A DNA stretch of 64,000 nucleotides, from assembly GCF_027596085.1 (NCBI RefSeq), contig NC_072456.1:25526261-25590260 (forward strand), read 5' to 3'. The position numbers and the translations under genes were made by a program. A model generated the notes under the pieces. The model had not been told where the DNA came from and searched no databases. It saw only the letters and a program-made list of their open reading frames with translations. This document shows, in pieces, positions 13,195 to 24,435 of this stretch. This DNA comes from Anoplopoma fimbria. Taxonomy: Eukaryota; Chordata; Actinopteri; Perciformes; Anoplopomatidae. Numbering within the stretch: the stretch's first letter is position 1; every line of letters starts with the position of its first letter.

Positions 13195-13345
13195 CCTTTG
13201 AAAAGAGTCGGGCTACCTGTTTCCCACTTTTTAGCAGTCTTTATGCTAAGCTAAGCTAACTGGTTAGCAGACTGCTAAAAGAGTGGTATCAAACTTCTCA
13301 TCGAACTCTTGACAAGAAAGCAAATAAGCACAATTCCCAAACTGA
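13195..13345 (+). repeat. Family F interspersed repeat copy
   Basis: The phrases 'gtctttatgctaagctaagc', 'gagtggtatcaaacttctca' and 'gacaagaaagcaaataagc' occur in this order in a very common fish repeat. Parts recur at 11920-11965 and 20895-21090. Confidence 0.75.
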
Positions 13346-13820
13346 CTAAGTTTTTCTTTAAAAACCTGGTACAGGTGTGTTTTCTTTTTGATGTTTCTTC
13401 TGAGCTGCAGAACTGGACGTTCAGTACAACTAGATGTGGGAAGCTGAAAAATATACAATAAAAACTCTGAATTGTACTGAATTCAGGTATCTAGCACTCA
13501 TTTTGCACAACTCATTCATTTCTGTCAACTCAAATACAGCCACACACACAAAGAAAATTAAGTAATCATGTAAGCAATCATTGCTGTCATGCTGGAGAGT
13601 TTTCCCATACCTTCCTGTGTTCCTGTGTTGTTTCTATGGATTCACAACAACATGATGGATGCGTGTAACTGTGTGATGTAACCTAAACACTGAGATGTAA
13701 AAGTCAAACTCTGAGAGACAATGTAGGAATATCAGGAAACCATCAGTGAGTCCTTACATGGGACGACATGGAAGCTGGTCATCATCACGAGCTGGAACAG
13801 TTAAAGAGCATGGCTTTGCA

Positions 13821-13822
<2 letters not shown>

Positions 13823-13904
<82 letters not shown>
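13823..13904. repeat. (GT)n microsatellite
   Basis: About 41 GT units, then ATATGTGTTTG. Confidence 0.98.
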
Positions 13905-13912
<8 letters not shown>

Positions 13913-15149
13913 TTGTTGTATCGCAGCTCATTTCACAGAATAGATCAAATCAGAGCCAGTTTTTTTTTTCTAGTTTCTCTAGTTATTTTTAGTCGCTTTT
14001 ATACACAGTAATCCCAGCAGAGATCTGATTACCGTCCTTTCCCAACCCGCCTGTCTACACCCAGAATGGCATCACCACATAACGTAAGTCTTTAACTCCA
14101 GTCGAGCTTACAGAACACTGTCCACAGCAATTCAGACAGCTGACTGTGTTGGGAATTACACATGATTTGGTAACGTTTGGCCCCTTTGACCTTCTTTCTT
14201 TTCTGGAGGCTCTGGTTCACTGTGTCATCCTGCATTTCTCAGTAAGAGACCTTTTCCACGCTGTTGCTCTGCTTTTTAGTCTTTTGGGAGAAGTCAAAGT
14301 CAATTAAAACAAAGCAGAGTCTTGTCTGAAGTCTGTCAACGAAAGTGAAGTCACAAGTTTGTCTAAACAAATGCTAGTTCCAGATTTACGTCTTTCAGAC
14401 CATTAAAATACCACAGATTTCTTCTTTTCAAAGCTGTTTTAGAAGTGTTTTTAAAAGGGTGCTCCTGTGATTTAGTATTGCACTTTTAGGAAGTTGGAAG
14501 ACTTGCAAGAAACACATTTAGTTCAAAAGTGGTGCAGGAGAGTAAAATAAATATCTCTTATAGCATGGATCAAGCCTGAAAAATCCACTTCCCATAATGC
14601 AACCCTCCCAGCCTGGTATATGTCTTTTCAAGCCCCCAGTTAACCTTAAATTATACTTTGTGTGTCTGTGTGGGTCCGCTATGGTCGGAGTAATTTCAGT
14701 CATCTGTGCGGATGTATGAAAACTGCCGATTTATTGTACGCATGGCCACTACGCTACAAGTTGTAGCGAAGCGAAGAACTGCCACAGCTGACCTGTTCTG
14801 GCGTATAACCGAGGCTTTAGAGCCACAGAAGACTTTATACAAACGTTTCCATAGCTGAGTCGATTAAAGCGAGCAAACTGATCTTGATGTGTAAAATCTG
14901 TGGAATGCTCCTTTAACATAGCCGAGACAAAGTCCTTTTAATGCAAAGGTCTGGCAACAGTTCCATTTCATTAAATTCAACGGATTGATTTTAAGTGAAA
15001 TATGTCCATGCCGGGTTTAAAGTGGGCCGGAATAACTAATTCAATTAATAGGCAAGAAATCCCACTTCCATATCCCACTTGAACCCCTGGGTCCATATTA
15101 AAACACTATTGGACAAATAGAAAGGTGCCTTTTTTTTCGTACATTAAAA
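13905..15149. other. Unassigned non-coding stretch
   Basis: Unique-looking sequence. No exon, RNA or repeat copy could be supported. Confidence 0.4.
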
Positions 15150-15485
15150 CACATTTTAATAAACAATGTGTAGCATTTAGAGGGATCTATTGGAAGAAAT
15201 GGAGTATGATGTTAATAAGTGCATTTTCTATGGTGTATAATCAACAAAAAAATAGAACGGTTGTTGTTTTTATCTACATATAGGGTGGGTCTTCTTTACA
15301 AAGCCAACCGCCATGTTTCTACAGTAGCCCAGAATTCACAAACCAAACACTGGCTCTCGATAGGGCCATTTTGCTTTTCATGTGTGCATTCATAGTTATC
15401 CTACACACTTGGCACACAGGAGAGTTAAGAGTTGGTTGCAATCTGCAACCTCACTGATAAATGCCGCCATATCCTGCACACTTTT
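15150..15485 (+). repeat. Family I interspersed repeat copy
   Basis: The order 'gtgtataatcaac', 'tttttatctacata', 'gccatgtttctacagtagcc', 'caaaccaaacactggctct', 'ggttgcaatctgcaacctca' and 'cctgcacact' is a pattern I know from many fish genomes as a dispersed MITE-like repeat. Only one copy is visible in this window. Confidence 0.65.
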
Positions 15486-15825
15486 AATAGCTTAACTTGA
15501 AATACGGCTATACTACGCAGAAAGATAACGTGCAAAAGATTTCATGTGTAAAATGGCCATTCTGAAAAAGCTTGCACTGATCAATGCATCAGAGGATCAA
15601 TCCTTTCATATTGACATGTCATGTTTGGGCCGAGTGTTTTGCTAGTGCAAAGTCATCGCCGTGTCATGTTACGCTGCAGCTGACTGGTCTTCTGTGGCGC
15701 CCGACTCTGGGCTTTAGCTGCTCTGTGAGTGAGCCGCTCACAGGATGTTCCCACTGCTCTGGCTATCAGGGCGGAAAATTAGTGTTTGTCACTGCACTTC
15801 AGCCACAACTCTCTCTCTCTCTAAT

Positions 15826-15935
<110 letters not shown>

Positions 15936-16309
15936 AGTCATACACAGGGCATGGATCATTGCCTCACATGCCTTTTTCCCACAGCAGCAGAAGCCAACTA
16001 ATGGGGATCTAACGGTGTAATTGAGCCTGAGGTGCTGGATTATTGTAGTTGTAGTTTTAGGAAGTGGGCTCAAATACCCAAATCATTTCATGAGAAAGTT
16101 TTTCTTGCTGTCAATTAGATATCCAATAAAAGAAATTGTCGACTAAGTCAAAAACATGTCAATTTAAAACTGAAAAGTAGCTTTGAATAAAATGTGTGAA
16201 TTTTTGATGCACCTGTCTTGTGTTGCGGATGTTGTGACCTCGTTGAATAGAAAGGATGAAATAAATAAAAATAAAAGATCTATCCTTTATACATTAACAC
16301 TAGACTAAT

Positions 16310-16560
16310 ATTTACGGAGGGAAAAAAAGTTATGTGTTACTCCTCCTTTTTCATGTTACTCCTCCTGTTTCCCTACAAAAGCCAGCAACGCGTGTCAATT
16401 TTTCACTTGTGAAAGGCAAACAGTCTTTTCACAATAAACTCCCATTTTTCTCTTCACAGGAAACTTCTCAGTAATCTTTAGGGAACAAAGCTACTTAGTG
16501 GTTAGGCAGTTAGGAAAAGATTGTGGGTTTGGGGTAAAATAAGTATGGAAGAAATGTAAC
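16310..16560 (-). repeat. Family D element, inverted
   Basis: This is the reverse complement of the family D order: 'ccagcaacgcgtgtcaa', then 'gtcttttcacaataaactc', 'cacaggaaactt', 'aggaaaagattgtgggtttg'. It pairs with the plus-oriented copy at 7140-7530. Confidence 0.7.
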
Positions 16561-17271
16561 CTAAACGACCCCTATGAGAGTCAGATGGAGGAATGGAATG
16601 ATGTCTCTTTTATAGTAAAGTGTGAGTGCACAGTGGCTCTGCCTTCTTGCATGCATGTACCTTTATACAGTCAAAGTGAGAGTGAGCAGCACTTGCTCAA
16701 TACAAGTTCAGCAGGTTTACAAGCTTTGTTTTATTTCTCTGGTGGAGCTTTTTCTCTTTGTTGATCACAAAGTCGAGAAAGAGAGCGAGAGCAGGAGAAA
16801 AGAGATTTAATGGGTTTTGAAAGGGTTAGTGTGAGCGCCGAGTGTGAAGCCAGAGCTGAGAGGCAAAACGTGTGTGATAAAAGTCAGCTGGCTTGAAGAG
16901 TTTTTTGTTGTGAGGGGTGACCTCATTTCTGCAGAGTAAAGAGGTGAAAGGTGGCTTGAATCACATTCAGTTTAACAAATAAGGTTTCTGTTGAGGGGCC
17001 AAGACAAAGTTGAGAACCATGGGAAAGACAAGAAACGGCGAGTCATGGTTTAAACCTGGCACATTACAGGACCGTCCAGGACTATGCGGGGCAATCTGCA
17101 GGATGCACGGTGGAGCTGATTATGGCTGCATTTACAGTACAGCAAGGAGACATGTGGGTGGGAGCGTTGCATTACTTGTTTTTTTTATGCTGAAGCTCAG
17201 TTAGATTGTCAATTTTGTATCCTGTTATACAAATACAATGTTTTAACCTTAAATGTAATGTAATGTAAACA
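16561..17271. other. Unassigned non-coding stretch
   Basis: No gene or recognised repeat. A short 'aatgtaatgtaatgtaaac' at its right edge resembles the SINE tail. Confidence 0.4.
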
Positions 17272-17818
17272 GGCCCTATTATGATATTTTCCGGGTGCAT
17301 ATTTTTATCTCAAGTTACAGTTCCAACATGTTTACATGCGTTAATGCTCATAATCCTCCTTGTTTTTCTCATCCTGGCTGTCCTGCAGCACCTCTTCTCA
17401 CCCTCTCTCTGAAACGCTCAGTTGTAGCGCTTGCTCCTCCCTCCAGAAAGCAAAGTCTGCTCTGATTGGTCAGCTAGCCTGCTCTGTTATGATTGGTCAA
17501 CGTTTCACATTTCAAAAAAACTCTTCCTCCAGAGCTTCAGATCCGTCTCTCTCTTTTGTTGTTTGAGGGTCAAAGTTACATTGACCTCATAAAGTTACAT
17601 TGTGACATCATAAAGTTACATTATGACCTCATAAAGTTACAGAAGTGAAGGAGAGAATTCAATGGAGCTGTTTCAGGCAGCTCAGGGGCTTCTGAGGGGG
17701 AGGGTAACTCCTTTTAGGCGTGGACTTCAGGTTTTACACTCTACGGACCTTTTACATGTACAAAAATATATATAACACACTAAAGGAGAGGGGAAAAGTG
17801 GAAAAGCATAATAGGGCC
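17272..17818 (+). mobile_element. Family J MITE with 12-bp terminal inverted repeats
   Basis: The left end is 'ggccctattatg' and the right end 'cataatagggcc', exact inverted copies that bound about 547 bp. The interior carries the fish-repeat phrases 'aacatgtttacatgcgttaa' and 'tctgattggtcag', and four tandem 'cataaagttaca' units at about 17580-17640. No transposase is encoded, so it is non-autonomous. No clear target duplication is visible. A diverged internal piece recurs at 53390-53515. Confidence 0.8.
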
Positions 17819-18507
17819 ACCATGTATTTGCTGTAATTGTTTTCTGTCAATCCAAGCGTGCTCTATTTAAATTTGATTATTATGCCATCTCCAAAACAGA
17901 GCTGTATTCTTTCATCAACGCACCAGGCTGCACAGAGAATTTTTGTTCTACAAGTAGCACGGTCCTAAACAATCACTCTGACGGGGGTCCACAATAAGCC
18001 CTCCAAGGATTATACAAATGATTTTTGGTTTCATCCTTTACGCCAGCTTCTTCATTGATTTTTCCAATGTTTACACATGAGTGTGATTATTGTCCCCTGC
18101 AGGCTCATGTGGTTCATGGGAGACTGAGAACGGGAATCTGTCCAGTGTGATCACAGCAGAGCAGGCTTTGATCAGGAAAACAGTCATCCAGCCCGAAGCT
18201 GCAGAAACTGTTGGCATGACGTTGCCGCCAAAATGTTAACCCACAAACTACTGCAACATTAAAAAAATGTATAATGCTAGGTAGAATAAATAATCAACTA
18301 AACATTTAGTTTTTCAGTGTGTGTGCAAATGTATATCTTTATTTTGTTGGTCCACTGATACTTAGTTTACAGACAAATAATTATACCCATTCTCTAAAAT
18401 ACCGTCGTATTTTCAGGTGATAGAACAAAATGAAGAGCAACCTTTTGATACCAAAATCAGTATAAGAGACGATCAGCAAGAAAATTGGCTATTTCTATAT
18501 AGTTATT
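17819..18507. other. Unassigned non-coding stretch
   Basis: No recognisable content. Confidence 0.4.
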
Positions 18508-18625
18508 CTCCGCTGGGAGCCGATACTGACACCACGCCGCTGGATGGAAGTGAGGCAAGGGAGAACCAGAACCAGGACTGAGAGGGAGACTTGTCAGACC
18601 CTGCTGCTGTAAAATGAAAGGTTTT
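18508..18625 (-). pseudogene. Diverged second copy of the coding-like segment at 55 kb
   Basis: About 115 bp align with 55197-55340. The shared blocks are 'cgctgggagcc', 'gacaccacg', 'gaggca', 'ggagaacca' versus 'gggaacca', 'gtcagac' and 'gtaaaatga'. On the minus strand both contain a W-x-W-F...ASxPSS...VVSV-x-APSG pattern (here VVSVSAPSG), and here the frame stops two codons later. Relative to the 55 kb copy it lacks a 30-bp insertion. The alternative reading on the plus strand (PLGADTDTTPLDG, then stop) is also conserved, so the coding strand is unproven. It could instead be an uncatalogued repeat. Confidence 0.35.
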
Positions 18626-20289
18626 CTAAAGGGACTCTGGGGCACTACACTACCACTTTCGTAAAAATAGACACAAAATGAAAGTCCCTTGTAGTAACTT
18701 TAAAAAAAGTTACAAACATACTTATTTAAAGACAAACTATGATGTTTTACTACGCATAACCAAGCACTATTGTTGGCTAAACACTGTTTTGTTTCAATTA
18801 ACATGGTTAACCACATGTTTAAAACTGCAACTGCAATCTGAAAGAAAATACTTTTCCCTCAAAACATAACTGACAATGCAGTTTAGTCATATATGAGCAT
18901 CTTTTGTAGGAAACAGGGTCAGTATACAGTATTGGGCCAAGGTTACACCACTCCAGTCATGTCTCATTCTCTTTCCACTCCGTCTTTCAGGACTCCTAGC
19001 TCTCCAGAGGGTTTGGCGTCCCACAGCCACAGTGTTTCATTGCCTCCCTACTTAACCTCTCAACACAATTATTTTTCATCACTTGGTTATGGCCGTTGTG
19101 AGCCCCGAGACAAATCTCACTGATCCCACAACAGATTTGAAACTGGAACGGACTTTCAGTGTTTAGGACGGATTGTTTGGTAGAAAGAGACGGTGTTCAG
19201 GCGATTGAAAATGTTTACCTACTATATAACCAAAAGAAACAACTAATAGATTTGAGAAAAGAAAAAGAAAGAAACGCTCCAAATGTTGCTTTCCCCACAT
19301 GAAACCAACACTACAGTTTCCCCAGGCAAAGCCCCTTCTTCCAGACCCCAGCAGAGGCACTAAATCTGATTTAACCCCGAACATTTACCAAACTGACGGA
19401 TTAGAAGTTCATACACACTGCTCAGGTTTCTTAACTCAGCCTCAAGGGCAAAATATGGTCCGTATTTTTCATTCCCTGCGGACTTGACTTCCCTTGTTGA
19501 CTTAGTTTATTGGTTTTTTCTAGGTAGTGGGGACTAGGTAGTGAATTTCATTCACGTCAAATCTAAACAAACACAACAAATTCGCCACAAATTAATAAAA
19601 GTGTTTTTGTATCGGTTGTCATTACTTTACCGTGGTTTCCAGAAAAGCCACTCAGTCTGGACGAAATAGAACTACAACATTTTTCAAAATACCATCTGCC
19701 CTTATTAATGGTTGTGTATGGCCCAAATGACAATGTCATGAATCTCAGTGTTTAAATAATCATTGTAACGTTTTTCAGTTTAGTTTTACTGTGATTGACC
19801 ACTGGCACCTGAACATACTTGCCCCTGAAGCAATAAACCCCAACCACTGATTTATACAGGCTGAAGAAAAGGCCAAGAATGATTTCTACAAAGCCACGTT
19901 AGGAATGTGCCACTCTGCGCTCACACTGAGATCCCAGGTAGTGCATCTTATTAATGAAAAAACATGCAGTCGTACCGTAAAAGAAAGGACACTCTGGTCC
20001 CACAAATCACAAACCGGGGCCCCCCCAGAGAGGCGTGAGCCTGTACGAGAACGTTCTGTCCTTGTTTCTGTTCAAGCTCAACTTTCCCTGCACACACAGC
20101 AGAGACCGAGACAAAAGGGCAAAAGTGATGAGTGGGGAACAAAACAAAAGAGGGTTGCAGTAAAACTTCCATGATTGAAAGCAGAGCAATGGATTCAGAG
20201 ATCCAATGAGGTGATGCAGCAGTGTCCAAAATATTTTTTTCTGGTTTTCCCAGTCTTTTGACACATTTAACAAAATCTGAAGAATGGAT
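18626..20289. other. Unassigned non-coding stretch
   Basis: No exon or repeat copy could be supported. The open frames are short and unconvincing. Confidence 0.4.
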
Positions 20290-20337
20290 GGGTTACACAA
20301 ACACAGGACTTTCACCCAGGAGACCACTGTTTGTGGG
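20290..20337 (+). repeat. Family D element, left part, split by a SINE
   Basis: The run 'cacaaacacaggactttcac' through 'ccactgtttgtg' matches 46043-46085, where it continues unbroken into 'tatccctttggaaac'. Here it is interrupted by the SINE at 20338. Confidence 0.75.
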
Positions 20338-20628
20338 CGGCTGTGGCGTAGTGGAGAGCAAGGTAGTTCTCCAATCAGAGGATCGGTGGTTCGATACCCG
20401 GCTTCGGCAGTCGATGTGTCCTTGGGCAAGACACTTAACCCCAAGTTGCTCCTGAAGGCTTGCCATCGGTGTGGACTGGATGTTGCATGAATGTTAGTTA
20501 GAGTCTGATGGTGGCACCTTGCATGGTAGCCTGTCATCAGTGTGTGAATGGGTGAATGATATGTAATATACTACTGACTGTAAGTCGCTTTGGATAAAAG
20601 CGTCTGCTAAATGACTGTAATGTAATGT
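20338..20628 (+). mobile_element. tRNA-derived SINE inserted in family D
   Basis: It has the same structure as 10814-11090. The B-box is the perfect 'ggttcgatacc' and the A-box region 'gtagtggagagcaagg', followed by the conserved centre 'tgtccttgggcaagacac' and tail 'taagtcgctttggataaaag'. It carries a short extra 'gggtgaat' unit missing from the other copy. Flanking 'tgtg' on both sides is consistent with a short target duplication. Its better-preserved boxes suggest it is the younger of the two copies. Confidence 0.9.
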
Positions 20629-20765
20629 AAATGTGTCCCGTGGGAAATCAAAAGTCAACGTTGACTTATTTTACAAGAGTTCTTGTTTTAACCCAAACCA
20701 CGATCTCTTCCTAAACTTATATAAGTAGTTTTGTTTCCTAAACCTGAAGTTTTCCTGTTTCAATC
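20629..20765 (+). repeat. Family D element, right part
   Basis: The phrases 'tcccgtgggaaatcaaaagt', 'aacgttgactta', 'aaaccacgatctcttcc' and 'aagtagttttgtttcc' continue the element broken by the SINE. Confidence 0.75.
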
Positions 20766-20894
20766 CACAACATTACAGGTTAGGTACAGTTTGGCCTGTC
20801 TGAAGCATTTGAAAGGTCGTGAGTCGTGGCGCCTATAACGCCCATTTAATAGGCTGATAACATTAGAAAGAAGGTTGAGGCTACAGCCAGGGTT

Positions 20895-21090
20895 AGGGTT
20901 AGGGGCCGTTAGCTTAGCTTAGCACAATGACTTGACAATGACTAGCACCACTAAAGCTGACTATGTTTCTTCTTCTTTAAAAAAAATGAACAAAGATTGT
21001 GCAAAAACAGCAACTTGTGGTTGAAGTCACTCATGTCATAGGAGTGGTATCAATCTTCATCTAAACTTTGGCAAGAAGGAAAATAATCCT
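20895..21090 (+). repeat. Family F repeat copy, diverged
   Basis: It carries 'gttagcttagcttagcac', 'aaaaacagcaacttgtgg', 'ggagtggtatcaatcttcat' and 'ggcaagaaggaaaataa', in the same order as at 13195-13345. Confidence 0.6.
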
Positions 21091-21139
21091 GTGTTTCTCT
21101 ATATTGTCATGCAACGGTTCAAATGATATTTCACAAACA

Positions 21140-21690
21140 CAGTTACGTGACACATAAGTCAACATTTGGGCCAAAGTACCTACGTAAGGGGTGTTACTTA
21201 AGTACGGAAGTTATGTGAGAAATAGCTCAAAGTTTAGGCTAAAAGGGGATTTACTTAGGTCAGGAAGTTACGTGACGTATGGGTTAACTTTAGGCTAGCA
21301 TGGTGTAACTTAAGTAGGGAAGTTAACTGACAAATAGGTCAACATTGAGGTTAAAAGTGGTGTTACTTAATTACAGAAGTGACGTGACAAATAGTTCAAC
21401 ATTTAAAATGAATTTTACTTAACTTTGGAAGTAAAGTGACAAATAACGTTTAGGCTAAAAGAGGTGTTACTTAAATATGTAAGTTATGTGACGAATGGGT
21501 CAACTTGAGGCTAGCAGTGGTGTAACTTAAGTAAGGAAGTTACCTGACAAAAAGGTCAACATTGAGGTTAAAAGTGGTGTTACTTAACTACAGAAGTTAT
21601 GTGACAAATAAGTTCACATTTGGGCTAAAAGGAATTTTACTTAATTTTGGAAGTTAAGTGACAAATAACTCAACATTGGGGTTTACATAC
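21140..21690 (+). repeat. Minisatellite of about 56-bp units with higher-order structure
   Basis: Roughly ten degenerate units follow the pattern 'acttaagta..ggaagttA.gtgacaaata..tcaacatt..ggctaaaa'. The 'gaagt' landmark falls at about 21206, 21263, 21318, 21375, 21427, 21478, 21534, 21591 and 21649, a spacing of 52-58 bp. Units repeat as a block of four: 'ggctagca' recurs 216 bp apart (near 21293 and 21509), and 'attgaggttaaaagtggtgt' recurs in the same relative place. It is non-coding. Confidence 0.85.
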
Positions 21691-21873
21691 GTATTGATTC
21701 GTAGGTTAAATATGAAATATAGAGCAATACTTTTCAAAGGTATATAGCTACAAACAGCCTGAAGAACAGTCTGAATTTTTTAACAGCTGTCACAATAAAT
21801 TCTCTGGTATTTTATGGGCATTCATTTTCCATCAAGCTTGCCATGAGCACACAACCATATCAGATGCACATGT

Positions 21874-21878
<5 letters not shown>

Positions 21879-21929
<51 letters not shown>
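21879..21929. repeat. (AT)n microsatellite
   Basis: A pure TA run of about 25 units. Confidence 0.97.
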
Positions 21930-21931
<2 letters not shown>

Positions 21932-22896
21932 CACAGGTCTGAAAATAAGAAAACACACTAATATACAAGAAAACAGGCGGAAAAACAAGGGGGCTATGTA
22001 GTGGGAGAGAATTTACGTTGTATATAATACCAGTGGAATTCGTTTAGCTGTGATTTTACTGCTGCATACGTCGTGTGAGACCTCCATAGCTTGGACCAAC
22101 TCTACTCATTTTATAGGTGAACCACAAAGTAAGTTAATTGAACGCTCGTGCCTCAGCTAACAAATAAACACATGAACTCATGACACAAACAAACATGTAC
22201 ACAGAAATAGCTGAGCTTTTCTACTGTGAGGACTGAGGGAATAAAGAAACAGAACATTGATTTAATCACGTCTATCCAGAAATAGATGATATTTAAATTC
22301 AGTTTCAGCTGCGAAGTGAAAAAAGATAAAAAAGCTGTTGAAGGATCCGGTTGCTTCATTCTCATCGTGCATGTTTCACAGATGTTCTGTTTTGTTGAAC
22401 AGCTCTGATCTATCCTGCTCCGTCTTGCAATGAAAGCCGCAGAATGGGAAACATTATTGGAAGATATTTGTCAGAGGAACGAGATCCACATGGGATCTGG
22501 ATTCGATGAGAATCAGTCTTTTGTTTGCTTGTGCACCGAGAGAGAGACCGAAATCAAACCGCCATCTGATTGATTATTAATAGACTTAGACTTTTGTTCA
22601 AAGAGGGAGTTCATGTGAGTGAAAGTGCTATCTTTTGTACGGACAAAGTATTAAAGTCGGCTCAGCAACGATTCCAAGAAGAAAGCAAAAATACACAAAT
22701 ACCAGATTGGGTTAAAGGTTCTGTTAAATAATAAGTTCTGATGAAATAGACCACCACCATTATCGAAGGTTTCCTCCCTCTCTAAACTCGCTTGCTCTCA
22801 TTTTGACTCTTGATTGAGTAATGAAGGCTCAACTAATTCAACACAGATTGAGCAACATGACATACTTAACTTTTATTTTTATTACACTTTATTTTA

Positions 22897-22900
<4 letters not shown>
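21930..22900. other. Unassigned non-coding stretch
   Basis: No gene or recognised repeat. Confidence 0.4.

Positions 22901-22990
<90 letters not shown>
22901..22990. repeat. (TG)n microsatellite
   Basis: About 45 TG units. It forms an inverted pair with the CA run at 23166-23233. Confidence 0.98.
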
Positions 22991-22991
<1 letters not shown>

Positions 22992-23163
22992 ACCCAAGGC
23001 CTGTTTGTCTGACTTCACTCCATGTTTGACCCAAAATGTAATTTAATTCAAAACATTCAAACAATCATTTTCAGGACACAAATATGGCTCCAATGAAACC
23101 TAATTCTCTGATCCCTAAGGTAGCGGTGCGGTTGAGCCGACCCTTCAGCGGTGTGTTCGCCGT

Positions 23164-23165
<2 letters not shown>

Positions 23166-23233
<68 letters not shown>
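23166..23233. repeat. (CA)n microsatellite
   Basis: About 33 CA units, broken by 'aaacac' at the right end. Confidence 0.97.
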
Positions 23234-23240
<7 letters not shown>

Positions 23241-23499
23241 ACGTGTACGAATCTGTGCAGAAGATTACGGTTCAGCATGTAACTGTCAAAAAGTATCATT
23301 CAACCCAATCTTTAATGTCAAAGCCCTCTGTTGCGCAATTATGGATCCCACCAGGATTATGGGCAGGAGCTGTCACTGCCAAGGTTGGTGTGCTTGTTGT
23401 TGCCGTAGTGATTCTTGCAGGTTGGTTGAAGAACCTGTACAGGATGAGGCAGGATCTGAAGGGTATCTTCAGCGTATTTACCTTAGTTACACAGGTTAC

Positions 23500-23690
23500 A
23501 TATCATTTCCGCATATGTAAGATAGCTTATTTTGCTACGCAACAAACACATTTATCTGAACCAAAACCACAATCTTTTTTCTAAATCTAACTAATAGTTT
23601 TGTTGCCTGAACATCAGGAAGTTGTTTCCTGTGAAAACGGAAGTTTCTTTTGAAAAGACAGTGCAAACAAGTAACAAACAGAAACTGACA
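23500..23690 (+). repeat. Family D element
   Basis: It shows 'accaaaaccacaatctttt', 'aatagttttgttgcctgaac', 'gtttcctgtgaaaac' and 'ttttgaaaagacagtgc' in the family order. Confidence 0.75.
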
Positions 23691-23994
23691 CATGGAAAGC
23701 TGACGCTAAAAATGTACTTGGAGAAAAGGAGGGTGCAGGACTCCAGTGGGATGTGAGGAGGAGAATTCTGTGTATACATCACGATGCTTAGCGCTCAAAC
23801 ATAGTCAAAGTTGATTGACAACTTTTCCTGGGGTCCAATTTTTTATGTTGTCCATATTATTGTCCCAAAGAATTGTTTTGTTGCTGCTGTTTACATTCCT
23901 CATAGAAAGATAGAAATTCAAAAAATGCACAACAAGAATGCACTACTGTTTTTGTTTTGTTTTGTCATGTTTTCTTATGTCGAAATCTCTTAAA

Positions 23995-24295
23995 GTCTTC
24001 TTCAATACAGCATGATGTTCATTTAGTAAATGATGGTCTATCTAGAGTCAAATAGACCATAAAGCAGGGTATGCTTTAGGGCGGGGTTTCACAGTGATTG
24101 ACAGGTCACTACCAGAAGCGTATACAGCGTCACTATGTCACTCCTCTTCAGTCCAAATATTGTCACTTCCGTTCACTGGTTACAAATAACCAAGATGGCG
24201 ACGGTCAAAATGCTGAACTCGAGGCTTCAAAACTGCAGTCTGCAAACCAATGGGTGACGTCCTGACAACTACGTCAACTTCGTATAAACAGTGTA
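23995..24295 (-). repeat. Family A element, inverted
   Basis: The reverse complement of the family A left and central parts: 'gtcttcttcaatacagcatg', 'gaccataaagcagggtatgc', 'gattgacaggtcactacc', 'caagatggcgacggtc', 'caaaccaatgggtgacgtc'. The right-hand core (from 'gaaactagagatt') is missing. It supplies the uninterrupted version of the SINE target at 10809. Confidence 0.85.
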
Positions 24296-24309
24296 TGGGA
24301 GATCACCAA

Positions 24310-24435
24310 AATCAGAGGGGTTCTTCCTCTGGCGACCATAAATCTCTTTACAAAGTCTCATTGAAATCGATCCAACAGGTGTTGAGTTGTTTCAGTCTGA
24401 TCCAAATTGGGCCAACAGATTGACGTTGGCTGGAG
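24310..24435 (+). repeat. Family L interspersed repeat fragment
   Basis: The pattern 'cctctggcgaccataaat', 'tctcattgaaatcgatcc' and 'gttgagttgtttcagtctga' follows a common fish repeat. Another copy is at 26870-27010. It directly abuts the family A copy. Confidence 0.55.

Noticed and set aside
21140..21690. Possible CRISPR-like array
   Set aside because: Units are degenerate and adjoin without unique spacers. The genome is vertebrate and no cas genes are present. It is a minisatellite.
23084..23584. 166-codon frame with a membrane-like stretch (LVVAVVILAGWLKN)
   Set aside because: It starts in and passes through the CA repeat and ends inside a family D repeat. I see no homology and no splice signals, so the hydrophobic stretch is probably chance.
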